DNA from: Oscillospiraceae bacterium
Lineage (GTDB): Bacteria > Bacillota > Clostridia > Oscillospirales > Acutalibacteraceae
Length of the DNA stretch: 64,000 nucleotides
Direction: 5' to 3'
NCBI GenBank assembly: GCA_910574995.1
Contig: CAJTCS010000011.1
Location: 39,278 to 103,277 of the forward strand
The notes under the pieces are model-generated. The model was given only the letters and a program-made list of their open reading frames with translations, had not been told where the DNA came from and did not search any database. A program made the position numbers and the translations under genes. Of this stretch, positions 30,442 through 37,692 are shown piece after piece (position 1 is the stretch's first letter; each line of letters begins with the position of its first letter).

Positions 30442-31620
30442 ATGATACTGATCCAAAATGGCCGGGTCAAAACGATGGCCGGGCCGGACCTGGAGAACGG
30501 CCAGGTGCTTGTTGACGGCGGCAAGATATTGGCCGTAGGCCAGGCTGTAGACGCGCCCGCTGGCGCGCGGGTTATCGACGCGGCCGGCTGCCTGGTGGCG
30601 CCGGGTTTCGTGGAAGGCCACTGCCATATCGGCCTGGACGAGGAGGCCATCGGCTTTGAAGGCGCGGATTACAATGAGAGCACCGACCCCGTTACCCCTC
30701 ATATGCGGGGCATAGACGGCCTGAATCCCATGGACGAAGCCTTTTTTAACGCCTATAGCCACGGCGTGACCACCGCTGTAACCGGCCCGGGCAGCGCCAA
30801 CGTGGTGGGCGGCACGTTTTTGGCGGTGAAACTGAAGGGCCGCCGCGTGGACGACATGGTGGTGAAGGACCCCGTTGCCATGAAAATCGCTTTCGGCGAG
30901 AACCCCAAACGCTGCTACGGCGGCAGCAGCCAGAAAAAAGCCCCCATCACCCGTATGGGCACCGCCGCCCTGCTGCGGGAGGTGTTGGCAAAGGCCCAGC
31001 GGTATGCCGAAGCCCTGGCAGACTGGGAGAGGAACCCGTCCCTTTGCAAGCGGCCCGAGTTTGACGCCAAGCTGGAGGCGATGCTGCCAGTGATGCGGGG
31101 GGAAATCCCCCTGAAAAGCCATGCCCACCGGGCGGACGACATCTTTACCTCTCTGCGTATCGCCAAAGAGTTCGGGGTGGGCATCACCCTGGACCATTGT
31201 ACGGACGGGCACCTGATTGCCCAAGACCTGGCAAAAGAGGGCCGGCCCTGCCTGGTGGGCCCCACCTTTGGCAGCAAGAGCAAGTTCGAGCTGAAAAACA
31301 AGGCCTGGGATACGCCCCGGGTGCTGGCGGAAAACGGGCTGAAGGTGGCCATTATTACCGATGCCCCCGTTATCCCCCTGCAATACCTGCCCCTGTGCGC
31401 TGGGCTTGCTATGCAGGCGGGCCTGCCCGAGGAGGAGGCCTGGAAGGCCGTGACGATCAACCCGGCGGAGATCGTGGGCATAGCGGACCGGGTGGGAAGC
31501 CTGGAGCCCGGCAAGGATGCGGACATCGCCATTTACCAGGGCGACCCCCTGCGGGACCTGCAATGCCAGACCTTGTATACCCTTATCAACGGGGAGATCG
31601 TGTATAGCCGGGCAACCTGA
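30442..31620 (+). CDS. amidohydrolase family protein
   Basis: The 392-residue metal-dependent hydrolase has the HxH motif in VEGHCHIG (residue 55 region), later metal or substrate residues in KSHAHRADD (about 225) and LDHCTDGH (about 252), and the catalytic Asp in ITDAPVIP (about 310). The C-terminal LEPGKDADIAIYQGDPL is the usual urease-superfamily closing strand. The closest groups are imidazolonepropionase- or isoaspartyl dipeptidase-like enzymes, but the substrate cannot be read from sequence. ACAGGAGG precedes the ATG. It is monocistronic. Confidence 0.85.
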   Translation: MILIQNGRVKTMAGPDLENGQVLVDGGKILAVGQAVDAPAGARVIDAAGCLVAPGFVEGHCHIGLDEEAIGFEGADYNESTDPVTPHMRGIDGLNPMDEAFFNAYSHGVTTAVTGPGSANVVGGTFLAVKLKGRRVDDMVVKDPVAMKIAFGENPKRCYGGSSQKKAPITRMGTAALLREVLAKAQRYAEALADWERNPSLCKRPEFDAKLEAMLPVMRGEIPLKSHAHRADDIFTSLRIAKEFGVGITLDHCTDGHLIAQDLAKEGRPCLVGPTFGSKSKFELKNKAWDTPRVLAENGLKVAIITDAPVIPLQYLPLCAGLAMQAGLPEEEAWKAVTINPAEIVGIADRVGSLEPGKDADIAIYQGDPLRDLQCQTLYTLINGEIVYSRAT

Positions 31621-31641
31621 AAACAGCGCCTCAGCTTTCCA

Positions 31642-31757
31642 GGCTATTCGTAAACGCACTTGAAAATCGGGATATGCCGATTTTCAAATATGGCGGTTGT
31701 ACCGCTGGGTTCAAAAAAGGCAGAGGTCCCTTTTTGAACTGCGTTACCTATATATGG
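31642..31757. repeat. three-hairpin dispersed element, copy 1
   Basis: The 285-bp gap after the amidohydrolase gene contains three consecutive hairpins: CTTGAAAATCGG with CCGATTTTCAA, GCGGT with ACCGC, and GTTCAAAAA with TTTTTGAAC. The ends resemble inverted copies of AGGCTATCGTTAACGCAGTT. A second copy is at 57577-57712. Confidence 0.65.
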
Positions 31758-31834
31758 GCCACATAGCCTGCCCTGTTAAAACAAAACAAGCCCCCCCGGC
31801 TGTACGCCCGCGCTGGGAAGGGCCTGGGGATACC

Positions 31835-31870
31835 AAGGAAGCCGCATCCAAAGTGGATGCGGCTTCCTTT
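31835..31870. terminator. terminator between amidohydrolase and sodC
   Basis: AAGGAAGCCGCATCC pairs perfectly with GGATGCGGCTTCCTT around a five-base loop, with a T-run on the plus strand. It can serve both converging genes. Confidence 0.75.
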
Positions 31871-31905
31871 ATAGGGGCAGTTTGGCGCTGCAAATGAGGG
31901 GCCGG

Positions 31906-32409
31906 TCAGATACAGGGGCCGGCTGCCCTTTGGATGGTTCCGCAGGCAATTTTTGTGCCGGAATTCCCAGAGGGCTGTGTGGTAAAGTCGTCTGGGCGGT
32001 CATGTATGATGACCACTTTCCCAATCACGTCTTCCACGAAAAAGCGGCTGGTTAAAAACGCGGACACGGCAAGGCCGTTATTCCCAAACAGCGGAGGCAG
32101 GTCGCCGGCATGGGAAGGGTGCCCGCATCTTTTTGGATTGTAATGGGACATGGCGTGTGGGAATGCTTCTCCACTGCCCTCGCAGTCAGCCCCTTGATGG
32201 ATGTGGAAACCAAAGGCTTTCTCCTGGCAGGGCTGGCTAGCTGTAGGGAGCCCATCCACTTCGGCATATACCATTACGCCATCATCTGTCTGATAAAACC
32301 GTACCCAGCCGTTTATGCCAGGAAAGCCTTTGCCGCCTGTAATGCGGGCTTCTGCCTGCGGCCAGCCGCGCAGGGCCGGGAGAAGATGGATATTGGATAA
32401 ATGGCCCAT
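31906..32409 (-). CDS. sodC: Cu/Zn superoxide dismutase family protein
   Basis: The 167-residue protein has the copper ligands HIH in FGFHIHQGADC, the bridging His in SHYNP, the zinc ligands in HPSHAGDLPPLFGN and the late His in VIIHDRPDDF, followed by GNSGTKIACG. All metal ligands of Cu/Zn SOD are present. There is no signal peptide or lipobox, so it appears cytoplasmic, unlike most bacterial SodC. The ATG at 32409 has AAGGAG eight bases upstream and is preferred to the TTG at 32415. It is monocistronic. Confidence 0.85.
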   Translation of the reverse strand: MGHLSNIHLLPALRGWPQAEARITGGKGFPGINGWVRFYQTDDGVMVYAEVDGLPTASQPCQEKAFGFHIHQGADCEGSGEAFPHAMSHYNPKRCGHPSHAGDLPPLFGNNGLAVSAFLTSRFFVEDVIGKVVIIHDRPDDFTTQPSGNSGTKIACGTIQRAAGPCI

Positions 32410-32676
32410 ATACAATGCTCCTTAAAAGGTATGTCTTTATATGTGGCTATCCTATGCGGGCAGGGGAAGCTGTGTGACAGGCAAAGGGATTTCCTGGGAA
32501 ATGGCGCTGGGGGCGTGGCTTTGGACGGCCTCTTGGTAAAAAACGCGTGAAGCCGCGCATAAGCCGCCCTGGGGTAGCAAGGGCTATGGTATCTTTGCGT
32601 GGAGAAAACTTTTTTTGCTTTCCTGGGGCCAGGCCAAAAAATTGTAGAAAAACGGGAACCCTAGCAGAAATTGTCA

Positions 32677-32706
32677 TTCATATTCCTTTTCGGGCCGTGA
32701 ACAATA
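32677..32706 (+). promoter_or_regulatory. probable sigma-G/F promoter of the SASP gene
   Basis: TTCATA (32677-32682) and GTGAACAATA (32697-32706) are 14 bp apart, close to the forespore consensus but one base short in spacing. The rest of the gap 32410-32751 shows nothing recognisable. Confidence 0.4.
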
Positions 32707-32751
32707 CCTAATGCAAACGCAACAAAACTTTTTTGAAGGAGAGAGAACCGT

Positions 32752-32943
32752 ATGAAGAGCAATTCTGTTATGGTCCCTGAGGCCAAAGAAGCTATGGAGC
32801 GTTTTAAGATGGAGTCTGCCTCTGAGGTAGGCGTGAACCTGAAGCAGGGCTACAACGGCGACCTGACCTCCCGGCAGGCTGGCTCTGTAGGCGGCCAGAT
32901 GGTTAAGAAGATGATCGAAAGCTACGAAAAGGGCATGAAGTAA
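32752..32943 (+). CDS. alpha/beta-type small acid-soluble spore protein
   Basis: The 63-residue protein matches the alpha/beta SASP family: PEAKEAMERFKMESASEVGV includes the GPR protease cleavage region (Glu-Ser/Ala-Glu type), followed by LTSRQAGSVGGQMVKKMI. These proteins coat spore DNA and protect it from UV and heat, and are degraded at germination. The ATG follows AAGGAGAGAG. It is monocistronic and ends in a long hairpin. Confidence 0.93.
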   Translation: MKSNSVMVPEAKEAMERFKMESASEVGVNLKQGYNGDLTSRQAGSVGGQMVKKMIESYEKGMK

Positions 32944-32961
32944 GAAAAGCCCTATTGAAGC

Positions 32962-32999
32962 GCGGAACAGGCCTGGGGAACCCCCCAGGCCTGTTCCGC
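32962..32999 (+). terminator. hairpin after the SASP gene
   Basis: GCGGAACAGGCCTGGGG pairs perfectly with CCCCAGGCCTGTTCCGC around AACC. There is no T-run, so it may act mainly as an mRNA stabiliser. Confidence 0.55.
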
Positions 33000-33004
33000 T
33001 GTAT

Positions 33005-33472
33005 TCACCTAATTTCCTTATAATGCTGCCAGTGTATGCCGATATGCCCTACGCCCAGTATAGCGGCTGACAGGAACAACCAGGCCACCCTGCCATAAAC
33101 GCTTAACAGCAGGAAAGCTGCCACAGGCAAGGTAGCCCCGGCCAGGGGCACGCCCCACATACTGCTGTAAAAGTCAGCCAAGGTGCGGGGGCCGCGGAAA
33201 TACCGGGCCCACCACAGCTCGTATACAGCCATGCAGGCGCATGCCGCTACCAGCCACCAGGACCAGGCCGACCAGGGCCGGAGGTTAAAATCGGGAAAAA
33301 CCAGGGCGCATGCCGTGGTCAACGCTTCCCCGGCCCGCTCTAACAGGAGCAGCACCTTGCTTTCGCCGGCGGCGGTGTAGCCTTGCGGCATACGCCTGGC
33401 CCAAAGGATATTGGGGATGAACAAACATAACAGGAAAGCCGCGCCTACATAGGAAAAGCCAAAACGGCCCAT
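33005..33472 (-). CDS. conserved membrane protein of unknown function
   Basis: The 155-residue protein has four predicted membrane helices, the first at the extreme N-terminus (FGFSYVGAAFLLCLFIPNILWA). Distinctive motifs are PDFNLRPW, DFYSSMWGVPLAGATLPV and the closing GVGHIGIHWQHYKEI with three His. Similar proteins occur in Clostridia without assigned role. It starts 13 bp after dnaX in the same direction, so it may be read through from dnaX. The start is the ATG at 33472, but no strong ribosome-binding site is seen. Confidence 0.75.
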   Translation of the reverse strand: MGRFGFSYVGAAFLLCLFIPNILWARRMPQGYTAAGESKVLLLLERAGEALTTACALVFPDFNLRPWSAWSWWLVAACACMAVYELWWARYFRGPRTLADFYSSMWGVPLAGATLPVAAFLLLSVYGRVAWLFLSAAILGVGHIGIHWQHYKEIR

Positions 33473-33485
33473 CTGGAACCAGCTT

Positions 33486-35147
33486 TCATTCCTGGGGGAT
33501 GCCGGCCTCTTCCGCCCGGCGCATCAGCTCTACCAATGGGTCTTCCTCCTCCCCCTTGACGCCGGGGCCCCGGTAGGGCCCCAGCTTATAGGCCCGGCCC
33601 GTCACCTGGAAGATAGCCTCGCGCATACGCTTGCGCTGCTCTGGCTTTTTCAAAAGCTCGAAAGCGATTTCCGGGGCCTCGATAAGCATATATTCGCCGT
33701 TGATATACGCGGCGGAATGGTCAAAGGCCATGGCCACGCTTTTAGTAGAGCCCTTGATCACCTGTAAAATATCCGGCCAGCCCCGGAACCGCTGGGCCCC
33801 CGCGGACAGGGCTTCGATGTCTGCGGCGGCGGGTTTTGGGGCGGGGGCCTTCGGGGGGGCGGGCTTAGGGGTAGGGGGAGAGGCAGGCGGGCCCGCCAAC
33901 ACGGGCGGCGGCTCTTGGGGCATAGGGGGGGCTGGATCTTCCGGTATGGGGGCGGGCGCCAGGGCGGCAGGGGCGGGAGGCTCGGGCGGGGGGGAAGCGG
34001 CACGGGCGGGGCCCGCCCCGCTTTCCAGCGCCTCGATACGCTGCAAAAGGCTTTCGGGGCTTGTGTCCAGCCCAGGGGAGCACAACCGCACGAAAGCCAT
34101 TTCCAGCTGGGTGCGCTGGTTGGAATAGCGCATTTTATGAAGGGACCCTTCCAGGGTATCCAGGCCGTGAAGGATAGAGGAAAGGCTCATAGCGTAGGCC
34201 AGGTCTTCCAGATCCTGGGTCTCCTGGGGGGAGAGCGTCAGCAGCTTGGAAGGGTCCCGCATGGTTTTAAACAGCATCAAACTGCGGAAATACTCGGCCA
34301 TTTCCTCGCAAAGCCTTGCCATATCCTTCGATTCCCGGTGCAGCTTGTCGATGGTCTCCAGCGCCCGTGCGGCATCCCCCTGTGCCACCGCCCGGGCCAG
34401 GGCCGACAGGTATCCCTGGGCGGCCACGCCGGCCGTGCGGTTTACCACATCCAGGGTGATGCGCTGGCCACAGCCCATGCACTGGTCCAACAGGGAGAGG
34501 GCGTCCCGCATGGCGCCGTCCGCCACCCGGGCGATAAGCAGCGCCGCGTCCCCGTCCAGCTGGGCGCCTTCCTTCCCGGCCACTTCCCGCAGCCGCCCGG
34601 CAATGTCCTGGGGGGCGATACGGTGGAAGTCGAACCGCTGGCACCGGGACAGGATGGTGGGCAGCAATTTGTGTACCTCTGTGGTAGCCAAAATGAAGAT
34701 TACGTGGGCAGGGGGCTCTTCCAGGGTCTTTAAAAGGGCGTTGAAAGCGGAGGCGGACAGCATGTGCACCTCGTCGATGATGTACACCCGGTATTTGGCG
34801 GTGGTGGGGGTGAAGTTGGCCTCTTCAATCAGCGCCCGGATGCTGTCAACACCGTTGTTGCTGGCCGCGTCAATCTCCACCACATCTAAGACAGACCCCT
34901 CTTCCAACCCCTTGCATATCGAGCATTCCCCACAGGGGTCCCCGCCCTTGGGGGAGAGGCAGTTCACGGCCCGGGCCAATATCTTGGCGCAGGTGGTCTT
35001 GCCTGTCCCCCGGGAACCGGTGAACAGGTATGCGTGGGCGATGCGCCCGCGGGTCAGCTCGTTCTGCAGGGTGGCCGTTACCTGGGGCTGCCCCACCACG
35101 TCGGCAAAAAACCGCGGCCTATATTTGCGGTATAGTACCTTGTACAA
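33486..35147 (-). CDS. dnaX: DNA polymerase III subunit gamma/tau
   Basis: The 553-residue AAA+ clamp loader subunit has the Walker A GSRGTGKTT (about residue 44), a zinc module (Cys in NCLSPKGGDPCGECSIC), the DEVH box (YIIDEVHML), the sensor ATTEVHKLL and a Pro/Ala-rich tau-like linker (about residues 390-450) before a C-terminal domain. Translation begins at TTG 35147, eight bases after AAGGGGG, since no ATG precedes VLYRKYRP. It lies just downstream of the SRP RNA, the arrangement seen in Bacillus. Confidence 0.95.
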   Translation of the reverse strand: MYKVLYRKYRPRFFADVVGQPQVTATLQNELTRGRIAHAYLFTGSRGTGKTTCAKILARAVNCLSPKGGDPCGECSICKGLEEGSVLDVVEIDAASNNGVDSIRALIEEANFTPTTAKYRVYIIDEVHMLSASAFNALLKTLEEPPAHVIFILATTEVHKLLPTILSRCQRFDFHRIAPQDIAGRLREVAGKEGAQLDGDAALLIARVADGAMRDALSLLDQCMGCGQRITLDVVNRTAGVAAQGYLSALARAVAQGDAARALETIDKLHRESKDMARLCEEMAEYFRSLMLFKTMRDPSKLLTLSPQETQDLEDLAYAMSLSSILHGLDTLEGSLHKMRYSNQRTQLEMAFVRLCSPGLDTSPESLLQRIEALESGAGPARAASPPPEPPAPAALAPAPIPEDPAPPMPQEPPPVLAGPPASPPTPKPAPPKAPAPKPAAADIEALSAGAQRFRGWPDILQVIKGSTKSVAMAFDHSAAYINGEYMLIEAPEIAFELLKKPEQRKRMREAIFQVTGRAYKLGPYRGPGVKGEEEDPLVELMRRAEEAGIPQE

Positions 35148-35265
35148 TGCTATTGCCCCCTTGGTTGAGGCCCTGCCTCAAAGCTTTCGCCAGGGACGCT
35201 GCCCCCGGACCCCGCCAAAGGGGCTGTCCCCCTTTGGAAACCCACCTGTTTGCCAGAACAGGAAA

Positions 35266-35400
35266 GCCCGATACCATATGAGAACGGACAGGCGACCTGC
35301 ATCGCCCGGGAACATCCGCTAAATGCTGCTCGGTTCCCCGCCTGACATGGTTCACGGCGTCCCGCCGCGCAGACCTGTCCGCTCCCATATTCTATCGGGC
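35266..35400 (-). ncRNA. ffs: signal recognition particle RNA (small type)
   Basis: On the minus strand the outer helix pairs GCCCGATA with TATCGGGC and GCGGACAGG with CCTGTCCGT. The apex carries the SRP domain IV motifs GTCAGG, GGAA and GAGCAGC. The roughly 135-nt molecule binds Ffh for co-translational targeting. It seems to lack the Alu domain of the Bacillus 6S-type RNA. It sits upstream of dnaX. Confidence 0.88.
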
Positions 35401-35421
35401 CCATACTGAACTGACACTCCT

Positions 35422-35450
35422 ATTATATACGATCCCCCTTGAAAAAACAA
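35422..35450 (-). promoter_or_regulatory. promoter of the SRP RNA
   Basis: TTGTTT (35445-35450) and TATAAT (35422-35427) on the minus strand are spaced 17 bp, about 20 bp before the outer helix. dnaX may be co-transcribed. Confidence 0.6.
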
Positions 35451-35509
35451 GAGGGAATTGGTATCATGGTAAAAAGAATATAAACCACCTTAGGAAGGGA
35501 GAAGGGAAC

Positions 35510-36028
35510 ATGGAATTGCGAAAAGCTACCCCCGCAGACCTGCCAGCCATTGAAAGGCTGTATGATGAAGCCCGGGTCGTGATGAAAGCGGCGGGCATCG
35601 ACCAGTGGCAGGACGGCTACCCCAACGGGGCCTCCGCTGAAGCCGACATGGAGGCCGGCGCTGGCTATGTGCTGGAGGACGGGGGCAAAATCCTTGCTAC
35701 GGCCTGCCTGGCCTTTGGGCACGAACCCACCTACGACCGCATCGAGCAGGGGGCCTGGGCTTCAGAAGGGCCCTATGGCTTCCTGCACCGTGTCGCGGTG
35801 TCGCCAGAGGCGAAGGGCAAGGGGGCTGCCGGCCTTTTTTTTGACGAACTGAAGCGCCAAGCCGCGCAAAGGGGCGTAAGGGCCATCCGGGGGGACACCC
35901 ACCGGGATAACCGGCCCATGCGGCGGGTAATGGAAAAGGCCGGGCTTGCCTGCCGGGGCGTCATCTACGTGGAAGACGGCGCCGAGAGGCTGGCGTATGA
36001 GGCTGTGCTGCCGGGGAAGGCAGGATGA
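35510..36028 (+). CDS. GNAT family N-acetyltransferase
   Basis: The 172-residue protein has the GNAT fold: start MELRKATPADLPAIERLY, strand 4 LHRVAVSPEAKGKGAAGLF with the acetyl-CoA loop (K-G-K-G-A in place of the usual Q/R-x-x-G-x-G/A), and DTHRDNRPMRRVMEKAGL near the end. The substrate is not predictable. AAGGGAGAAGGG precedes the ATG. It is monocistronic and converges with the NYN gene with 21 bp between stops. Confidence 0.88.
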   Translation: MELRKATPADLPAIERLYDEARVVMKAAGIDQWQDGYPNGASAEADMEAGAGYVLEDGGKILATACLAFGHEPTYDRIEQGAWASEGPYGFLHRVAVSPEAKGKGAAGLFFDELKRQAAQRGVRAIRGDTHRDNRPMRRVMEKAGLACRGVIYVEDGAERLAYEAVLPGKAG

Positions 36029-36049
36029 TACCGCCCAGGCCCCAGGGCG

Positions 36050-36895
36050 TTATTTCAGTTTAATGTACATTTGGGGCGAGCTGTTGCTGTCCTTGCGCTC
36101 CGACTTGATCTCGAACATGTCCAGGGAATCCAGGAAAGGGGTCAGCTTAGAGAAGCCAAAATTGCGCACGTCGAAATCGGGGTACCGCTTCCCCAAAATG
36201 TTGCCCACCTTACCGATGAAGATCCAGTTTTCCTCATCCGAGTTTTCCCGCACGATGGTGCGCAGCGCCCGGCGGATGGTGCGCAGGCTGGTACGGGGCT
36301 CTTCCGGCTGGCGCTTCTGGTCGGGGCGCTCTGGCTGCTTTTCCTCTTTGGCCTTGGGTTTGGCGGGCTTTTTCGCGGCCCGTTTGGCATTGGGGGCGGG
36401 CTGCTTTTTGGGGGGGTCGGGGGCCTTTACGGGCTCTTCGGTCTCCTCCTCGTCAGCGGCGGCCAGGATGTCCAGGTATTTGAACTGGTTGCAGGCAGAG
36501 ATGAACGAGCTGGGGGTCTTGCTTTCCCCCATGCCCATCACCGTCATGCCCGATTCCCGCAGTCGGGCGGCCAGCCGGGTGAAGTCGCTGTCAGAGGACA
36601 CCAGGCAGAAGCCGTCTACCTGGCCGGAATAGAGGATATCCATAGCGTCGATAATCATGGCCGAATCCGTAGAGTTCTTCCCGGTGGTATAGCTATACTG
36701 CTGTACAGGCAGGACGGAATTGTCCAGCAGTACGTGTTTCCAGGAGACCAGGGCCGGGTTGGTCCAGTCCCCGTAAATGCGCTTGTAGGTGGCTACGCCG
36801 TCTTCCTTGGATATCTCGTCCAGGATGATCTTGATATATTTGGGTGAAACATTGTCTGCGTCAATCAGCACGGCCACCCGGCTGTCGTTTGCCAT
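36050..36895 (-). CDS. NYN domain / LabA-DUF88 protein with C-terminal OST-HTH
   Basis: The 281-residue protein has an N-terminal NYN (PIN-like) nuclease fold: VAVLIDADNVSPKYI, KNSTDSAMIIDAMDILYSG, FCLVSSDSDF, with acidic residues for metal binding. A Lys/Pro-rich linker (about 155-195) leads to a C-terminal domain (about 205-281) like OST-HTH/LOTUS, which binds RNA. A role in RNA processing or turnover is likely from the family. The ATG at 36895 follows AAAGGGGATG. It is monocistronic. Confidence 0.85.
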   Translation of the reverse strand: MANDSRVAVLIDADNVSPKYIKIILDEISKEDGVATYKRIYGDWTNPALVSWKHVLLDNSVLPVQQYSYTTGKNSTDSAMIIDAMDILYSGQVDGFCLVSSDSDFTRLAARLRESGMTVMGMGESKTPSSFISACNQFKYLDILAAADEEETEEPVKAPDPPKKQPAPNAKRAAKKPAKPKAKEEKQPERPDQKRQPEEPRTSLRTIRRALRTIVRENSDEENWIFIGKVGNILGKRYPDFDVRNFGFSKLTPFLDSLDMFEIKSERKDSNSSPQMYIKLK

Positions 36896-36994
36896 GAAAG
36901 CATCCCCTTTTCTGTTTGTTGTTCTCCCTTTCAGTATAATCCATCCTGGCAAAAAAAGCAAACGGAAAAGGCGCGCGCCCCCCTTGTACGGGGG

Positions 36995-37050
36995 CAAAGA
37001 AAAGCCGCCGGGCTTCCCCTGCCCCGCATGGGGGAGGGCCCGGCGGCTTT
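36995..37050 (-). terminator. terminator of the winged-helix gene
   Basis: AAAGCCGCCGGGC pairs with GCCCGGCGGCTTT and is followed on the minus strand by TCTTT. Confidence 0.7.
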
Positions 37051-37110
37051 AGCTATACTTCCACGGGGTTTTGCGCGGGGGGATCCGGATGGTAAGGCGT
37101 GCGTAGGCCC

Positions 37111-37467
37111 TTAACAGGCCGCGCCGCACGCCTCGCGGTCTGCGCACCGGCAACAGGTAAGGATGCGCCCTTCGGGGGGGTCCAGGCGGTAGCCTTGGCC
37201 CCGCACGGTGACAATGTACCGGCCCATAAGCCCCAGGTGGGCCCGCAGCTTTTTTATGTGGGAATCGACAGTGCGGGTGGCGCCCATAGAAACGTAGCCC
37301 CATACCTCCCGCAAAAGGCGCTCGCGGGTCAAGGTTACGTGGGGGTTGCGGGCCAAAAACAGCAGCAGCTCCTGTTCCATGTGGGAAAGGGGCAGCGCAC
37401 GGCCCTGCAGCACGGCCCGCTCTTCCGAGCAGACAAGCCCCAGCCCTTCCAGCCATATCTCCTGCAT
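37111..37467 (-). CDS. stand-alone OmpR-type winged-helix protein with Cys-rich tail
   Basis: The 118-residue protein is an OmpR/PhoB DNA-binding domain without a receiver: LSHMEQELLLFLARNP, LTRERLLREVWGY, TRTVDSHIKKLRAHLG and VRGQGYRLDPP. The tail CCRCADREACGAAC adds five cysteines, which could bind a metal or sense redox state. The ATG follows GAAGGAGGAAG. Its promoter has a 19-bp spacer filled by a TCCC/GGGA palindrome, which suggests autoregulation. No kinase is nearby. Confidence 0.82.
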   Translation of the reverse strand: MQEIWLEGLGLVCSEERAVLQGRALPLSHMEQELLLFLARNPHVTLTRERLLREVWGYVSMGATRTVDSHIKKLRAHLGLMGRYIVTVRGQGYRLDPPEGRILTCCRCADREACGAAC

Positions 37468-37518
37468 GATGCTTCCTCCTTCAGAAAAGCCAGGCTTTGC
37501 CAGCTTTAATCGTACAGT

Positions 37519-37549
37519 ATTTTATCCCTTAAAGGGAACTTTATGTCAA
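37519..37549 (-). promoter_or_regulatory. promoter with 19-bp spacer and palindrome
   Basis: TTGACA (37544-37549) and TAAAAT (37519-37524) on the minus strand are 19 bp apart. TCCCTTTAAGGGA (37525-37537) lies inside the spacer next to the -10. The aldo/keto reductase promoter has the same design. Confidence 0.55.
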
Positions 37550-37692
37550 GGGGTTCACAAAAAGTTTATAATTGGGGCCTGGGGCAAGCAAAACAAAATG
37601 GGTGCGCCCGGCCCCCCTTCCCTCTTTTATATTTTGACAAAGTGTGGTACAATAGCAAAGCAAGGGTCTGCCAATTGGAAGGAGTGGGAAGC

